Source: Reyranella sp. (GTDB lineage Bacteria; Pseudomonadota; Alphaproteobacteria; Reyranellales; Reyranellaceae). From it: a DNA stretch of 64,000 bases. Location: the NCBI GenBank assembly GCA_021732285.1, contig JAKFVH010000248.1, positions 19,733 to 83,732 on the forward strand. Direction: 5' to 3'. Each line of letters begins with the position of its first letter. The first letter of the stretch is position 1. The position numbers and the translations under genes are program-made. The notes under the pieces are model-generated. The model saw only the letters and a list, made by a program, of their open reading frames with translations, had not been told where the DNA came from and made no database searches. Shown piece by piece: positions 8,173-17,350 of the stretch.

Positions 8173-9294
8173 CTACGAAGGCTCGCGCTCGCCTGATCTG
8201 TTGGTGAAGCGGGCGTTGCCCAGACCGGTGCCGATGGTGAGCACGCCCCAGTGGCGGACATCGGTCATGTTGGGCACTTCGCTCAGGCCCTGGACCACGG
8301 CATCGTTGTGCATGACGACCACGGGCTCGTGGCCCTCGAGCTGCGGCAGGCGATGCGTCAGCTCGTGGGCAAGGTTGAAATCCTCGCCTTCCCAGTTGCC
8401 CGGCAGGTTCTGGCCGCCGCTCACGATCACGCCGCGCTCGTCTATAAGGCCGGGACAGCCGACACCGACGAAGGGCGCGAGCTTGAGCTTCTCGGCGACG
8501 GCCAGCTCGATCAACTCCCTGGCCATCTTGGCCATGCGCTCCAGGGCCTCCTCGCGCGTCGGCTCGTCGTCGCGATGGCGCCAATGCAGATGCTTCCACA
8601 CGGCGGCCTTCGCGATGTCGCCCTTCTTCTTCATCTTGAGATCGACCACGCCGATGCGGAGGTTGGTGCCGCCGATGTCGGCCGCCAGGATGGCGTCATG
8701 GCCGGCCAGCACCCAGCTCGGCGCCAGCTGCACGGCGCCGATCAGGCCGGCCTTGTCGGGATGGTTGGAGATCGTGCGCAGCTCGACCGCGACGTTTTCG
8801 CCGGCCAGCAGCACGGCGGCGCGGCCCATCGCCAGCTCGCCGATGTGGCTGGCGCTCAAGCCGCCGCCGATCACGATGCGCTCCGTGCCGTGCCACTTCT
8901 TCAGCCGCAGGAAGCGGCGCACCACGGTGGCAAGCTCGACGGCAAACTCCTCGACCGCGGTATGGACCAGGCCGGCCGCCAGCGGATCGCCTTCGGCCAG
9001 CACCTTGTCGAGCCTGGACTTGGAGATCTCGCGGGTCGGAGTGTCGCCGAACGGGTCCTCGCCCTGGGCACGCAGCTTGTCGCGCCAGTCTTCCAGGATG
9101 GCGCGGAAGGCGCGGCCGCTGGCGCGATCGCCGACGAAGCCGTCCTCGTCGCGCAGCTCCTCGTTGTAGGTGTCGACCGTCACCGCCGGCAAGACGCGTC
9201 CGCCGTGGCTCAGCACCGACGACGGAGGAGCAGGTTCGGGGGTGCTGTCTTGTACTACGCCATTGTCAGGAATCGCCCGCCTCCCACCACGCAT
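8173..9294 (-). CDS. ROK-family sugar-kinase-like protein with rearranged domain order
   Basis: 373 residues. The ATP/phosphate motif DIGGTN is at 206-211, the HNDA catalytic region at 329-332 (D331) and GTGLGN at 355-360. The segment that normally lies near the C-terminus of ROK proteins, ERIVIGGGLSASH (about 138-150), comes before DIGGTN instead. The protein ends shortly after GTGLGNARFTNR, without the usual zinc-binding CxCGxxGC stretch. ROK proteins phosphorylate hexoses or, with a DNA-binding domain, repress transcription; no helix-turn-helix is obvious here. I recall similar proteins of this length in Rhizobiales, so it is probably a stable family and not a broken gene. Substrate unknown. 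Confidence 0.75.
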   Translation of the reverse strand: MRGGRRAIPDNGVVQDSTPEPAPPSSVLSHGGRVLPAVTVDTYNEELRDEDGFVGDRASGRAFRAILEDWRDKLRAQGEDPFGDTPTREISKSRLDKVLAEGDPLAAGLVHTAVEEFAVELATVVRRFLRLKKWHGTERIVIGGGLSASHIGELAMGRAAVLLAGENVAVELRTISNHPDKAGLIGAVQLAPSWVLAGHDAILAADIGGTNLRIGVVDLKMKKKGDIAKAAVWKHLHWRHRDDEPTREEALERMAKMARELIELAVAEKLKLAPFVGVGCPGLIDERGVIVSGGQNLPGNWEGEDFNLAHELTHRLPQLEGHEPVVVMHNDAVVQGLSEVPNMTDVRHWGVLTIGTGLGNARFTNRSGEREPS

Positions 9295-9346
9295 CGCGCA
9301 GCATGGTCACAGGAAATCAACGGAACAGCGGTGCCGCGGTTGCGGC

Positions 9347-9904
9347 CTAGCGGCCACCCATGACCTTGCGGGCCTGCCGGACACGCTCGCGGTTGATCGG
9401 CGCGGTCCCAAGCTCGGTCTTGCGCGCCGCCATCCGCTCGCCAGTGCCCAAAAGGTCGAGGCGTGAGTGGCGCAGTCGCGGGAAGAGCTGCTCCTCTTCC
9501 TGCTTCATCAGGCGGGACGCCTGTTCGGCAAGCACGGTCACCGTGGCGTCGAAGGACGGCTCGCCGGCCGACGTGTTCTCTACTTTCTCGATCAGGTCCT
9601 GGATGCCGTCGTGCTTCACCTGCGACTTGCCCAGCAGCTCCTTGTCCTCGCCCGTCAGCACCGCGTCGGCGGCCGGATAGAAGACCTCGTGCTTGATCGC
9701 GGCATAGCGTTCCAGGGCGTGGCAGAGCCGCAGCGCCGCCTTGCCCTTGTCGACGGGATCGGCGGCCTTGCGCAGGCGCTCGAACTCGCGGGCGAGCTTG
9801 TCGATCTCGTTATGCTCGGCTGTGAGAAGGACCAGCGCATCGTGCGGATTGAGCTCCGCCTTGCCCCGCTGGGCGTGCGCGGCCTTCCTGCGCGCAACTG
9901 TCAT
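9347..9904 (-). CDS. Hemerythrin HHE-domain protein
   Basis: 185 residues from the ATG at 9904, chosen because GGAGGGAGTG lies directly upstream; an ATG eight codons earlier has no such site. Helices carry the metal-ligand pattern of the HHE family: LTAEHNEID, IKHEVFYPA, VKHDGIQDL and the acidic EEEQLFPRL. These proteins form a four-helix bundle with a di-iron site that binds oxygen or nitric oxide, or senses iron. Soluble and cytoplasmic. The basic N-terminus and C-terminal tail are outside the bundle. Its partner in the cell is not evident from the neighbours. Confidence 0.82.
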   Translation of the reverse strand: MTVARRKAAHAQRGKAELNPHDALVLLTAEHNEIDKLAREFERLRKAADPVDKGKAALRLCHALERYAAIKHEVFYPAADAVLTGEDKELLGKSQVKHDGIQDLIEKVENTSAGEPSFDATVTVLAEQASRLMKQEEEQLFPRLRHSRLDLLGTGERMAARKTELGTAPINRERVRQARKVMGGR

Positions 9905-10015
9905 CACTCCCTCCGCTGGCTGCGGCAATCAACGGGATGTGAAGGCGAAGGTTGCGCTGCGGGGAACCGTCCGGCGGTGTGTCGCGTTGCCTCTAGCGAT
10001 CCGTGGGGGTTACCG

Positions 10016-10276
10016 ATGAAGCATTCGGTCATTATCCCGTTGAGCCGTCAGGAAGAAGACACATTGCGGCTCATTGCCCACGGCATTTCCAGCACCAAGC
10101 ACTTGCCGTCGGACGACCTCAATCAGCTCGTCAGGCTACGGCTGATCGACCGGCTTGCCGGCAAAGTGGCGCTGAGCGAGCTGGGTCAGCTCCGATTGGC
10201 GCAGAGCCAGGAAGAGCAATTCCTGGCGATCATCCGCGCCGCCCGGGACCATCAGCCCGGATTGCGTCTCTCTTAG
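10016..10276 (+). CDS. Small hypothetical protein, 86 aa
   Basis: Starts MKHSVIIPLSRQEEDTLR and contains VALSELGQLRLAQ near the end, a pattern like the recognition end of a winged-helix fold. A G-rich stretch (TGGGGG) lies before the ATG. The last four bases overlap the end of the convergent alkylhydroperoxidase gene. No family recognised; a small regulator is possible but unproven. Confidence 0.55.
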   Translation: MKHSVIIPLSRQEEDTLRLIAHGISSTKHLPSDDLNQLVRLRLIDRLAGKVALSELGQLRLAQSQEEQFLAIIRAARDHQPGLRLS

Positions 10277-10881
10277 GCCTTTTCCGGCGCCGCGGGCTCG
10301 CCGAGCGACAGCATCAGCCGATTCGCCCAGTTGAAGAACGAGGCGGCGTTGATGACGTCGACGATCGACGCCTCGTCCAGGCCGACCTTGCGCAGGGCGT
10401 CGACATGCTCGGGCCCGAAGGTGATGGGCGTCGAGGTGAGCGCCACCGAGGCCGCAACGATCGCGTTCCAGCGCGCGTCGAGATCGGTGCCGACGCCCTT
10501 GTCGAGCAGGCGGTCGACATCCTCCACGCGCTTGGAATAGGTCGCGGCAAAGCGGGCATGCACCGAAGCGCAGTAGATACAGCCGTTGAAGCGCGAGGTG
10601 GCGGCGGCGGCGAGCTCGCGCTCGGCGCGCGGCAGGCCGGCCTCGGGATTGTAGAAGATGTCCTTGTCGGTCTTGGTGCGATGCTCGAGCACCTCGGGAT
10701 CGCGCACCAGCAGCCGGAAATACGCCGACTTGGCGCGCGCCGCGTCGACCAGGCCCGCCATGTGGCGCGCCGTCAGGTCCTGCTCGGCCATCGGCTCGAG
10801 CCAGGGCAGCCAGTCGAGCATGTCGCGCGTGAACACCACGGGCTCGACATGCAGCGGCACGATAAGGACCTTGTCGGTCAT
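10273..10881 (-). CDS. Alkylhydroperoxidase-domain protein (Avi_7169-like)
   Basis: 202 residues. The AhpD/CMD fold is indicated by the redox pair in CIYCASVHARFA (CxxC followed by His). Members reduce peroxides or act as carboxymuconolactone-decarboxylase-like enzymes. It overlaps the preceding CMD-domain gene by ATGA, so the two are translationally coupled. The set of this gene, the next CMD gene and a luciferase-like monooxygenase matches the trio I know as the Avi_7169, Avi_7170 and KPN_01858 families, whose joint function is not established. Probably protects against or uses a peroxy product of the flavin enzyme (inference). Confidence 0.75.
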   Translation of the reverse strand: MTDKVLIVPLHVEPVVFTRDMLDWLPWLEPMAEQDLTARHMAGLVDAARAKSAYFRLLVRDPEVLEHRTKTDKDIFYNPEAGLPRAERELAAAATSRFNGCIYCASVHARFAATYSKRVEDVDRLLDKGVGTDLDARWNAIVAASVALTSTPITFGPEHVDALRKVGLDEASIVDVINAASFFNWANRLMLSLGEPAAPEKA

Positions 10882-11474
10882 GCGGGCCTCGCTTTCAGGA
10901 CGCGCAGGCCGGCGACGACCCTGATCTGGTAGGACAGGAAGGCGACGAGCTGGGAGATCACCACGATGCCCGTGGCCGACCAGCCGGCATCGACCAGCAT
11001 CTGCAGGTAGGTTGGCGCGGCATCGCGCGGATGGAACACCAGCATGTGCGTGTGCTCGAACGCGGCGGCGAGCCGCGCGCCAAGGGCGCTGCGCTCGGCG
11101 GCGTCGATCTTGAACACCGGCCCAGCCTTGTCCTCGGCGCTGAGCGGTCCCTTTGGATAGTGGCCGTACGGCCCCTGCCCCTTGGCCGCCTTCACGGCAG
11201 CGGCGATCACGCCCTTCCAGGCGGCCGGCGCGCCGGCTTCGGCCAGCGCCGTGCCATAAAAGGCTTCCATCTCCGGACGGCCATGCAGGCCCGCGACGAA
11301 GCAGGCGATGGCGATGCGCTCGAGCGTGCTCGCATCGGCCTCGCTCAATGGCTTGAACAGCGAATCGTAGCTCGCCTGGGCGTGCGTGCGCGCCTGCAGG
11401 CGCCCGTTGCGGATCGCCTCGAGCGGCGATCCCGGCTCAATGCCGGCCAGCGTGTCGATGACGTCGGACATCAT
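10878..11474 (-). CDS. CMD-domain protein (Avi_7170-like)
   Basis: 198 residues; starts MMSDVIDTLAGIEPGSPL. It has the helical CMD fold but lacks the CxxC pair of its neighbour, so it may be a non-catalytic partner. AAGGAAATG gives a good ribosome site for the first ATG; the second ATG three bases on is also usable. The start lies 38 bases inside the upstream monooxygenase gene, in another frame, and the stop overlaps the next start. Function inferred from the conserved trio only. Confidence 0.72.
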   Translation of the reverse strand: MMSDVIDTLAGIEPGSPLEAIRNGRLQARTHAQASYDSLFKPLSEADASTLERIAIACFVAGLHGRPEMEAFYGTALAEAGAPAAWKGVIAAAVKAAKGQGPYGHYPKGPLSAEDKAGPVFKIDAAERSALGARLAAAFEHTHMLVFHPRDAAPTYLQMLVDAGWSATGIVVISQLVAFLSYQIRVVAGLRVLKARPA

Positions 11475-12495
11475 TTCCTTCCGCAGAGTCGTTGCGCACC
11501 CAGCCCAGCGCCGGCGCCACCTGCTCGGCCATCAGCTCGATCGAGCGCAGGATGAACGGATGCGGCGGGTCGATCGAATGGACTTGCATGGTGAGGTCGG
11601 TGGCGCGCTTGAGCGTGTCGTCGGCCTGCAGCGAGGCGACCACCTGCTCGGGTGTCCCGAGATGCACGTCGAAGGCCGCTATAAGGTCGCCAACCAGGTT
11701 GCCGGACGACAGGTTGCCGGTGGCGGCAAGACGGTGGCGCATCTTGGTCGCGCCGATCTCGGCGAGCCGCATCGCCTCCTTGGTGTCGTCGGCGACGAAT
11801 ATCGTGCGCGAAGCGAGGATGCGCGGTTCGCGTCCCTTGGGCAGCGCCTCGAGATAGGCGTCGATCATGGGGTTCTGGATGTCCGACAACAGCGCCTTGG
11901 GCGCGTCGGCCGAGCGCGGCTGGGTGCGCGACAGCATCAGGCCGTCGCCGGCAAGGCCGGCCCGGCGGGCGCCCTCGACGCTGAAGGTCGCCTGCCAGAT
12001 GCGATCGACCAGAGTCGGGCTCGCGGGATAGAGCTTGTCGCCACCGGGCAACGCGCCGCCGCCCCAGGCGGTGCGCATCAGCTCGAGATTGCCGTTCATC
12101 AGCTTGTGGCGGTCGTTGGCATCGAGCCCGAAGGCGGTGAAGGCCGTAAGATTGCCGCCCGGCCCGACGCCGACTTCCAAGCGGCCGCCTGATATGAGGT
12201 CGGTGACGGCGGCATCCTCGGCCACGCGCACCGGCAATTCCAGCGGCAGGGTGACGATGCCGGTGCCCAGGCGAATGCGCGAGGTCTGCACCGCCGCCTG
12301 GGCGAGGAACACGAACGGGGCCGGCAGGCCGCCCTCGCCCTCGTGGAAATGATGCTGGGCGATCCAGGCCGAATCGAAGCCGCAGCGCTCGGCATGCATG
12401 ATCTGCTCGGTAGCCAGCCGATAGCGCTCGGCCGCAGTGGTTTCGTCGAGCAAACGGGTGAAAAAGCCCAGTTTCTTGGGCGACATCGTCGTCAT
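11437..12495 (-). CDS. FMN-dependent luciferase-like monooxygenase (KPN_01858-like)
   Basis: 352 residues of the bacterial luciferase TIM-barrel family. Typical features are FDSAWIAQHHF near residue 40, SRIRLGTGIVTLP near 70 and ISGGRLEVGVGPG near 103. Such enzymes use reduced FMN and oxygen. First gene of a three-gene overlapping unit with two AhpD-like proteins. It begins 46 bp after the end of btuD on the same strand, so it may be read as an extension of the vitamin B12 uptake operon; no promoter or terminator decides this. Substrate unknown. Confidence 0.78.
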   Translation of the reverse strand: MTTMSPKKLGFFTRLLDETTAAERYRLATEQIMHAERCGFDSAWIAQHHFHEGEGGLPAPFVFLAQAAVQTSRIRLGTGIVTLPLELPVRVAEDAAVTDLISGGRLEVGVGPGGNLTAFTAFGLDANDRHKLMNGNLELMRTAWGGGALPGGDKLYPASPTLVDRIWQATFSVEGARRAGLAGDGLMLSRTQPRSADAPKALLSDIQNPMIDAYLEALPKGREPRILASRTIFVADDTKEAMRLAEIGATKMRHRLAATGNLSSGNLVGDLIAAFDVHLGTPEQVVASLQADDTLKRATDLTMQVHSIDPPHPFILRSIELMAEQVAPALGWVRNDSAEGNDVRRHRHAGRH

Positions 12496-12541
12496 CGGCC
12501 CACCCTATCAGGCAGACCGGGGGCCAATGCAAGCCGGTCGA

Positions 12542-13291
12542 TCAGGGGCCTGTCGACGCTCGCAACAGCCAGCCGTCGGGCGTCTTCAAGCGGTCGAAGC
12601 GCACGGAAAAGGCCTCGTCGATGCGCGTATCGTCGATCAGGGCCTTGGCCGGCCCGTCGGCCACGACCTTGCCGCGGTCGATCACGACCACGCGCTCGAA
12701 GAAGGTGAACGCGAGATCGAGATCGTGCACCACCACCACCGACAGGCGGTCGGGCCGTCGGGTGGTGAGCGCACGGATCACGTCGAGGCGATGGCGGATG
12801 TCGAGGCTGGCCGCCGGCTCGTCGGCCAGAAGCACCGGCGGATCGACCACCAACACGGCCGCGAGCAGCACGCGCGCCCGCTCGCCGCCCGACAAGGTCG
12901 ACCAGCGTCGCCGGCCAAGATGCGTCAGCTCGAACTTTTCGGTCACCGCTTCGATGGCACCGGCGGCCAGCCGGTCGCTGCGGTCGGCGCCCAGGCGCAC
13001 CAGCTCGGCGACGCTGAGATCCCAGTGCGGCTCGAAGTACTGCGGCAAGTAGCCGATCTTGTTGGCGCGCTGGGCATTGCTGAGCGACGCGAGATCGCGA
13101 TCGCCGACATGCACCATGCCCGCCGTGGGCTCGTCGATGCCGGTCAGCACTTTTAGCAGCGTGGACTTGCCCGCGCCGTTGGGGCCGATGATGGCGACCG
13201 ACCCGGTTGGTCCGAGCGACAGGGACAGGCCGTCGAGCAGCGTCGCACCGTTGCGCCTGACCGACAGGTTATTGGCCGCGATGCTCGTCAT
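12542..13291 (-). CDS. btuD: Cobalamin ABC importer, ATP-binding protein
   Basis: 249 residues. Walker A is GPNGAGKST (36-44), the signature LSGGERARVLLA lies near 133 and Walker B is PVLLADEP with the D-loop AASLD, followed by the switch His in VVVHDLD. This type pairs with FecCD/BtuC permeases and energises uptake of corrinoids or ferric siderophores. The start overlaps the btuC stop by ATGA. The upstream cobalamin riboswitch and receptor point to cobalamin as cargo; specificity is inferred from this context. Last clear gene of the uptake operon. Confidence 0.88.
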   Translation of the reverse strand: MTSIAANNLSVRRNGATLLDGLSLSLGPTGSVAIIGPNGAGKSTLLKVLTGIDEPTAGMVHVGDRDLASLSNAQRANKIGYLPQYFEPHWDLSVAELVRLGADRSDRLAAGAIEAVTEKFELTHLGRRRWSTLSGGERARVLLAAVLVVDPPVLLADEPAASLDIRHRLDVIRALTTRRPDRLSVVVVHDLDLAFTFFERVVVIDRGKVVADGPAKALIDDTRIDEAFSVRFDRLKTPDGWLLRASTGP

Positions 13292-14268
13292 GTGCGCAGC
13301 CTGCGGGCCAGCAGAAGGATGAAGAACGGTCCGCCGGCAACGGCCGTGACCAGGCCAAGCGGGACCTCGGCGGGCGGCAGCGCCGAGCGCGCGATGGCGT
13401 CGGCCAGGGTGACGACGATGGCGCCGACCAACGCCGACGCCGGCAACAGCGGTCGATGCAACGGCCCGACCAGCCAGCGCGCGATGTGCGGCGAGGCGAG
13501 GCCGACAAAGGCGACAAGCCCGCCAAAGGCGACGGCGGCGGCGACAACGACCGAGCCTGCCAGCACGGCGAACGCGATGAACCGATTGACGTTGAGGCCG
13601 AAGGCGATGGCCATGGTCTCGCCCAGGCCCAGCACGTCGAGGCGCCCGGCCAGCAGCAGAGTGAGCGCGAGGCAGGCGATCGAGATCGCGACGAGCAGGC
13701 CGAGGATCGGCCAGGTCGGCGTTTGCACGCCACCCAGCACCCAGCTCAGCACGATCTGCAGGCTCACCGTCTCGTCGGACAGCGCCAGCATCAGGAACGA
13801 CCGCAGCGCACTCAACACCGCGGCTACTGCGACACCGGCTAGCAGCATGCCAGCAGCATCGACGGCGCCGGCGACGCGCGAGATGCCGATCACCAGCATG
13901 GTGGCACCCCAGGCGCCGGCGAAGGCGAGCACGGGCAGCACGAACGACTGTGGGGCGGCGAGCGGCACCAGCAGCGCCACCGTGGCGCCAAGCGCGGCAC
14001 CCCCGGCCGATCCCAGGAGGTAAGGCTCGGCCAAGGGATTGCGGAACACGCCCTGGAAGACCGTGCCGCCCAGGCCCAGCAAAGCGCCGACACATGCGGC
14101 GGCGAGCACACGCGGCAGGCGCCAGTCGATCAGCAGCCGGCTGCGCAGGTCGGTGTCGCCTGCCAGCGCCCGCAAAAGATCGGCGGGGCTCATCCAGTCG
14201 TGGCCGGCCGCCGCGCCGATCACGATGGACAGCAGCAACGCCAGGATGAGGAGCGGCCAGACTCTCAT
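13288..14268 (-). CDS. btuC: Cobalamin ABC importer, FecCD/BtuC permease
   Basis: 326 residues, about nine to ten hydrophobic segments. The family motif RLPRVLAAACVGALLGLGG followed by FQGVFRNPLAEPYLLG lies at about 50-86, and the coupling-helix region GLVAFVGLASPHIARWLVG at about 250-270. It forms the inner-membrane channel with BtuD and receives cargo from the periplasmic protein encoded upstream. Overlaps btuF by four bases and btuD by four bases. Confidence 0.88.
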   Translation of the reverse strand: MRVWPLLILALLLSIVIGAAAGHDWMSPADLLRALAGDTDLRSRLLIDWRLPRVLAAACVGALLGLGGTVFQGVFRNPLAEPYLLGSAGGAALGATVALLVPLAAPQSFVLPVLAFAGAWGATMLVIGISRVAGAVDAAGMLLAGVAVAAVLSALRSFLMLALSDETVSLQIVLSWVLGGVQTPTWPILGLLVAISIACLALTLLLAGRLDVLGLGETMAIAFGLNVNRFIAFAVLAGSVVVAAAVAFGGLVAFVGLASPHIARWLVGPLHRPLLPASALVGAIVVTLADAIARSALPPAEVPLGLVTAVAGGPFFILLLARRLRT

Positions 14269-15143
14269 TGCGTGGCGATCGGATGGAAGATGTTGGCCAG
14301 GCGCTCGATGCCGTCGATGGTGCGCGGACCGGGGATCAAGAGCTCGGCGCGATTGACGGCGTGCACGCGGCCCGTCTTCACGGCGCGCATGTCGGCCCAG
14401 CCGGGCCGGCCGATCAGCTCCTTCATGTCCTTTTCGTTGCCGGCGAACAGCAGCAGGTCGGGATCGGCCTTGAACACGGCCTCGGGCGAGACCTGGGCAA
14501 TGGTGCCGGCGTCGAAGGCGAGATGGCCGCCGGCGCGCACGATGGCGTCGCCCGTGTAGGTGCCCGGCCGCGTCACCAGCAGCAGGCCGTTGCCCAGGCG
14601 GCCGGTGATCATGATCACGCTGGGTTTCTTCCGACCGGCGACACGCTGCTCGACCTTGTCGAGGCGGGCCTGCAGCCTGGCGGCCAGCTGCTCGCCACGC
14701 TCCGCCACGCCGGTCAGGCGTCCCAGCAGGCGGATGTTCGACAGGATCTCCGGCACGTTCCGTTGCAGCAGCACGACGATGGGGATGCCCAGCCGCTGCA
14801 TGGGATCGATGAGCTGGTTGGCGGCCTGGCGCGAGGGCGTGACGACGACCAGATCAGGCCGCTGCGCCACCACCTCGTCGACCGAGAAGCCCAGCCGCCC
14901 GCCGACCAGCGGCTTCTTCAGCACCTCCGGCGGGTAGCGCGTATAGGCTTCGATGCCGACAATGCGGTCGGCAAGGCCCAACGCCGCTACCATCTCGGTG
15001 TTCGACGCGAAGATCGTGACGATGCGTTGCGGCGGCTCGGCCACGGTCACGGTGCGATCGAAGGCATCGCGCACCGTGACGGGCCCGGCCTGCACTGACG
15101 CGGCAAGCGCCAGTGCAGCAAGGAATGACGCCGTCCTGATCAA
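14265..15143 (-). CDS. btuF: Periplasmic cobalamin-binding protein
   Basis: 292 residues of the PF01497 type. The only workable start is TTG at 15143, which overlaps the btuB stop as TTGA; the first codons give a signal peptide (TASFLAALALAASVQA). The mature part opens GPVTVRDAFDRTVTVAEPP, typical of BtuF/FhuD, and has SNTEMVAALGLADRIVG and PGPRTIDGIERLA. It would carry corrinoid from the outer-membrane receptor to BtuCD. The TTG start probably keeps output coupled to btuB translation (inference). Confidence 0.85.
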   Translation of the reverse strand: MIRTASFLAALALAASVQAGPVTVRDAFDRTVTVAEPPQRIVTIFASNTEMVAALGLADRIVGIEAYTRYPPEVLKKPLVGGRLGFSVDEVVAQRPDLVVVTPSRQAANQLIDPMQRLGIPIVVLLQRNVPEILSNIRLLGRLTGVAERGEQLAARLQARLDKVEQRVAGRKKPSVIMITGRLGNGLLLVTRPGTYTGDAIVRAGGHLAFDAGTIAQVSPEAVFKADPDLLLFAGNEKDMKELIGRPGWADMRAVKTGRVHAVNRAELLIPGPRTIDGIERLANIFHPIATQ

Positions 15144-17350
15144 AACCTGAACTGGAATCCGGCGATGACCTCTCGTCCCGGCATGGAGTTGCCGCAGGCG
15201 CCGTTCTGGTTGGCGCGCAAGGCAGTGCATGGCGTCGCGTCCTGGGCGATGAAGATCGGATGGTTGTTCACGTCGAAGATGTTGTTGACCGCCGCGAACA
15301 GTTTCAGGTCCTTGATCACCTCCAGCTCGAAGCGCGAGTTCCAAATCCAGAACGCTCCCTTCTCGTAGACGCTGACCGTGCGGTTCTGCCCGGGGAAGAA
15401 CACCGGCGAAAGGCTCTCCTCGGTGTTGTACCACATCGGCCCGCGCAGGATGCCCAGCAGCTGCAGGCTCCACGGATATTGCGTACCCATCTGGCCGAAC
15501 AGCGTGCCGATCGACGCGCCGTATTTGTTGATGCGCAAGGCGACGTCGGTGCCGGCCAACGGGTTCGCGCCGTAGTCGGTCATCTGCCAGTTGTAGTAGC
15601 CGTTGCCGAACACGTTCCAGAACAGGCCCTCGACGGGCGGCCGCCAGCTGAACGACTGGAACAGGTCGGCCTGCATCTGAAACTCGATGCCCTGGACCAC
15701 GAGGTTGGCCGGGCTGTTGGTCTGGACCTGCACGACGCGGCCGCCGGTCGAGGAGACGGTGAACGGCACGATGCGGTTGGAGATGGTGTTCTGGAATACC
15801 ACCGTGTCGAAGCGGCCGCCCTTCCACGTCGCCGTGGCGCCGACCTCCCATTGCTGGCTGGTCTCGGGCCCGAGGCCCGGACTGCCGAAGATGGTGGTGC
15901 CGATCGGCGTGGTCGTGAAGTTGGCGCCGATCTCGGTGGCGGTCGGCGCACGAAAGCCGCTCGACGCGCCGGCACGCCCCGCGAGCCAGTCGGTGAAGGC
16001 ATAGGTCAGGCCCGCCGAATAGGTCGTGGCCTGGTACGGATTGGTGCCAGGGACCAGGGTCGGCGCATACGGTGTCCAGTCGAGCGCGGAAGTGCCCCAG
16101 GTCTGGCGCACGCCACCGCGCACGATCAGCTTGTCATCGAGCAGGCTCTGCGAATCCTCCAGGTAGACGGCGAAGACGTTGTCGGTCTGGTTGTTGTCCT
16201 GCGGCGAGAGCTGGGTCACCGCCGAGCCGCCGACGCGATAGCGGTCGGAACGCAGCCAGCTGCGTTCCCAGTCGAGGCCGAACAAGAGCTCGTTGCCGGA
16301 GAACAGCTTGTAGCGCGGCTGGAAGCGGGCGCCGAGGATGTCGAGCTGGCGGCGGTTGTGATCCGTCGTCGTGCGCGCGGTGACAGCGTTGAGCGCGCTG
16401 AGCGGCGAGGGATTGTTGAGATCGTCGACGTCGGTAACGAAGTAAGCCTGGAAATAGACGTTGCCCTGCCCGTCGCGCGTCTTGGCGAGGTAGCTCGTGT
16501 CGAACGAGTAGTTGTAGCGCGTGTCGAAGGCGAACAGGTTGGCGCTCGAGCCGCGGAAGCCGGCATTGTAGATGCCGTCCGACCGCACCGTGCCCTCGAT
16601 GCGGCTGTTCTCGTCGATCTGGTAGCCGAAGGCGCCGGTGGCGCCATAGCGTGTCCACGCCGTGTTGAGCTCGGGCGCGCCGCCCGAGATGGCGAAGTTG
16701 TCGCGCGTGCTGGCCGCACCGCCGACGTACCAGTCGAAGCCCTTGTAGAGACCGCCGCTCGCGAGCTTGCCCTCGAGCAGGTTCCACGAGCCGGCATCGG
16801 CGGTCACGACGTTGCCCGGCGCCGTCAGGCCGGTCTTCAGGATGATGTTGATGACGCCGCCCATGTTCTGGCTGCCGTAGATCACCGAGGACGGTCCGCG
16901 CACGATCTCGATGCGCTCGATGTCGGCGCTCGACAGCTTGGAGGTGTTGGCGGTGCCGGCGCGATGGCCGTTGATCAACACCAGGACCTGGCTCTTGAAA
17001 TCGCGGCCCTGGCCCTCGGTCGCGGCACCGCGGATGTTGATCGAGGTCTGGCCGGGCGTCCATTCGCTCATGAAGCCGACGGCGTTCTCGTTCAGAAGCT
17101 CGGTGACCGAGCGGGCGGTCGACTTGGCGATGCGATCCTGGTGGATCACCTGCACGGTGCCGACCAGGCGGCTGATCGGCTCGGGCCGGCCGGTCGCGGT
17201 GATGAAGCCTTCGGGCAGGAAATATTGCTGCTGGCCGGGCTGGTCCATCGGCTTCAATGGCGACGGCTGTTGCGATTGATCCTGCGCCATCGCTGTCGAC
17301 GCGAAGGCGAATGGCATCAGGCTGGCGATTGCCAGGGTGCGTTTGTTCAT
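15140..17350 (-). CDS. btuB: TonB-dependent outer-membrane receptor for cobalamin
   Basis: 736 residues from the ATG at 17350, with GGGGACAACA upstream. Signal peptide MNKRTLAIASLMPFAFASTA, then a Gln/Pro-rich linker and a TonB-box-like EGFITATGR. The plug domain includes VLINGHRAGTAN and IERIEIVRGPSSVIYGSQN; a 22-strand barrel follows and ends in aromatic FRF as expected for OMPs. The ATG overlaps the stop of the upstream methyltransferase. Position downstream of a cobalamin riboswitch and upstream of btuFCD makes corrinoid the likely ligand; other TonB ligands cannot be excluded from sequence alone. Confidence 0.88.
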   Translation of the reverse strand: MNKRTLAIASLMPFAFASTAMAQDQSQQPSPLKPMDQPGQQQYFLPEGFITATGRPEPISRLVGTVQVIHQDRIAKSTARSVTELLNENAVGFMSEWTPGQTSINIRGAATEGQGRDFKSQVLVLINGHRAGTANTSKLSSADIERIEIVRGPSSVIYGSQNMGGVINIILKTGLTAPGNVVTADAGSWNLLEGKLASGGLYKGFDWYVGGAASTRDNFAISGGAPELNTAWTRYGATGAFGYQIDENSRIEGTVRSDGIYNAGFRGSSANLFAFDTRYNYSFDTSYLAKTRDGQGNVYFQAYFVTDVDDLNNPSPLSALNAVTARTTTDHNRRQLDILGARFQPRYKLFSGNELLFGLDWERSWLRSDRYRVGGSAVTQLSPQDNNQTDNVFAVYLEDSQSLLDDKLIVRGGVRQTWGTSALDWTPYAPTLVPGTNPYQATTYSAGLTYAFTDWLAGRAGASSGFRAPTATEIGANFTTTPIGTTIFGSPGLGPETSQQWEVGATATWKGGRFDTVVFQNTISNRIVPFTVSSTGGRVVQVQTNSPANLVVQGIEFQMQADLFQSFSWRPPVEGLFWNVFGNGYYNWQMTDYGANPLAGTDVALRINKYGASIGTLFGQMGTQYPWSLQLLGILRGPMWYNTEESLSPVFFPGQNRTVSVYEKGAFWIWNSRFELEVIKDLKLFAAVNNIFDVNNHPIFIAQDATPCTALRANQNGACGNSMPGREVIAGFQFRF

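Noticed and set aside
8173..9294. Idea that the ROK gene is a truncated pseudogene
   Set aside because: The missing C-terminal motif is present at the N-terminal side, so the gene is rearranged, not truncated.
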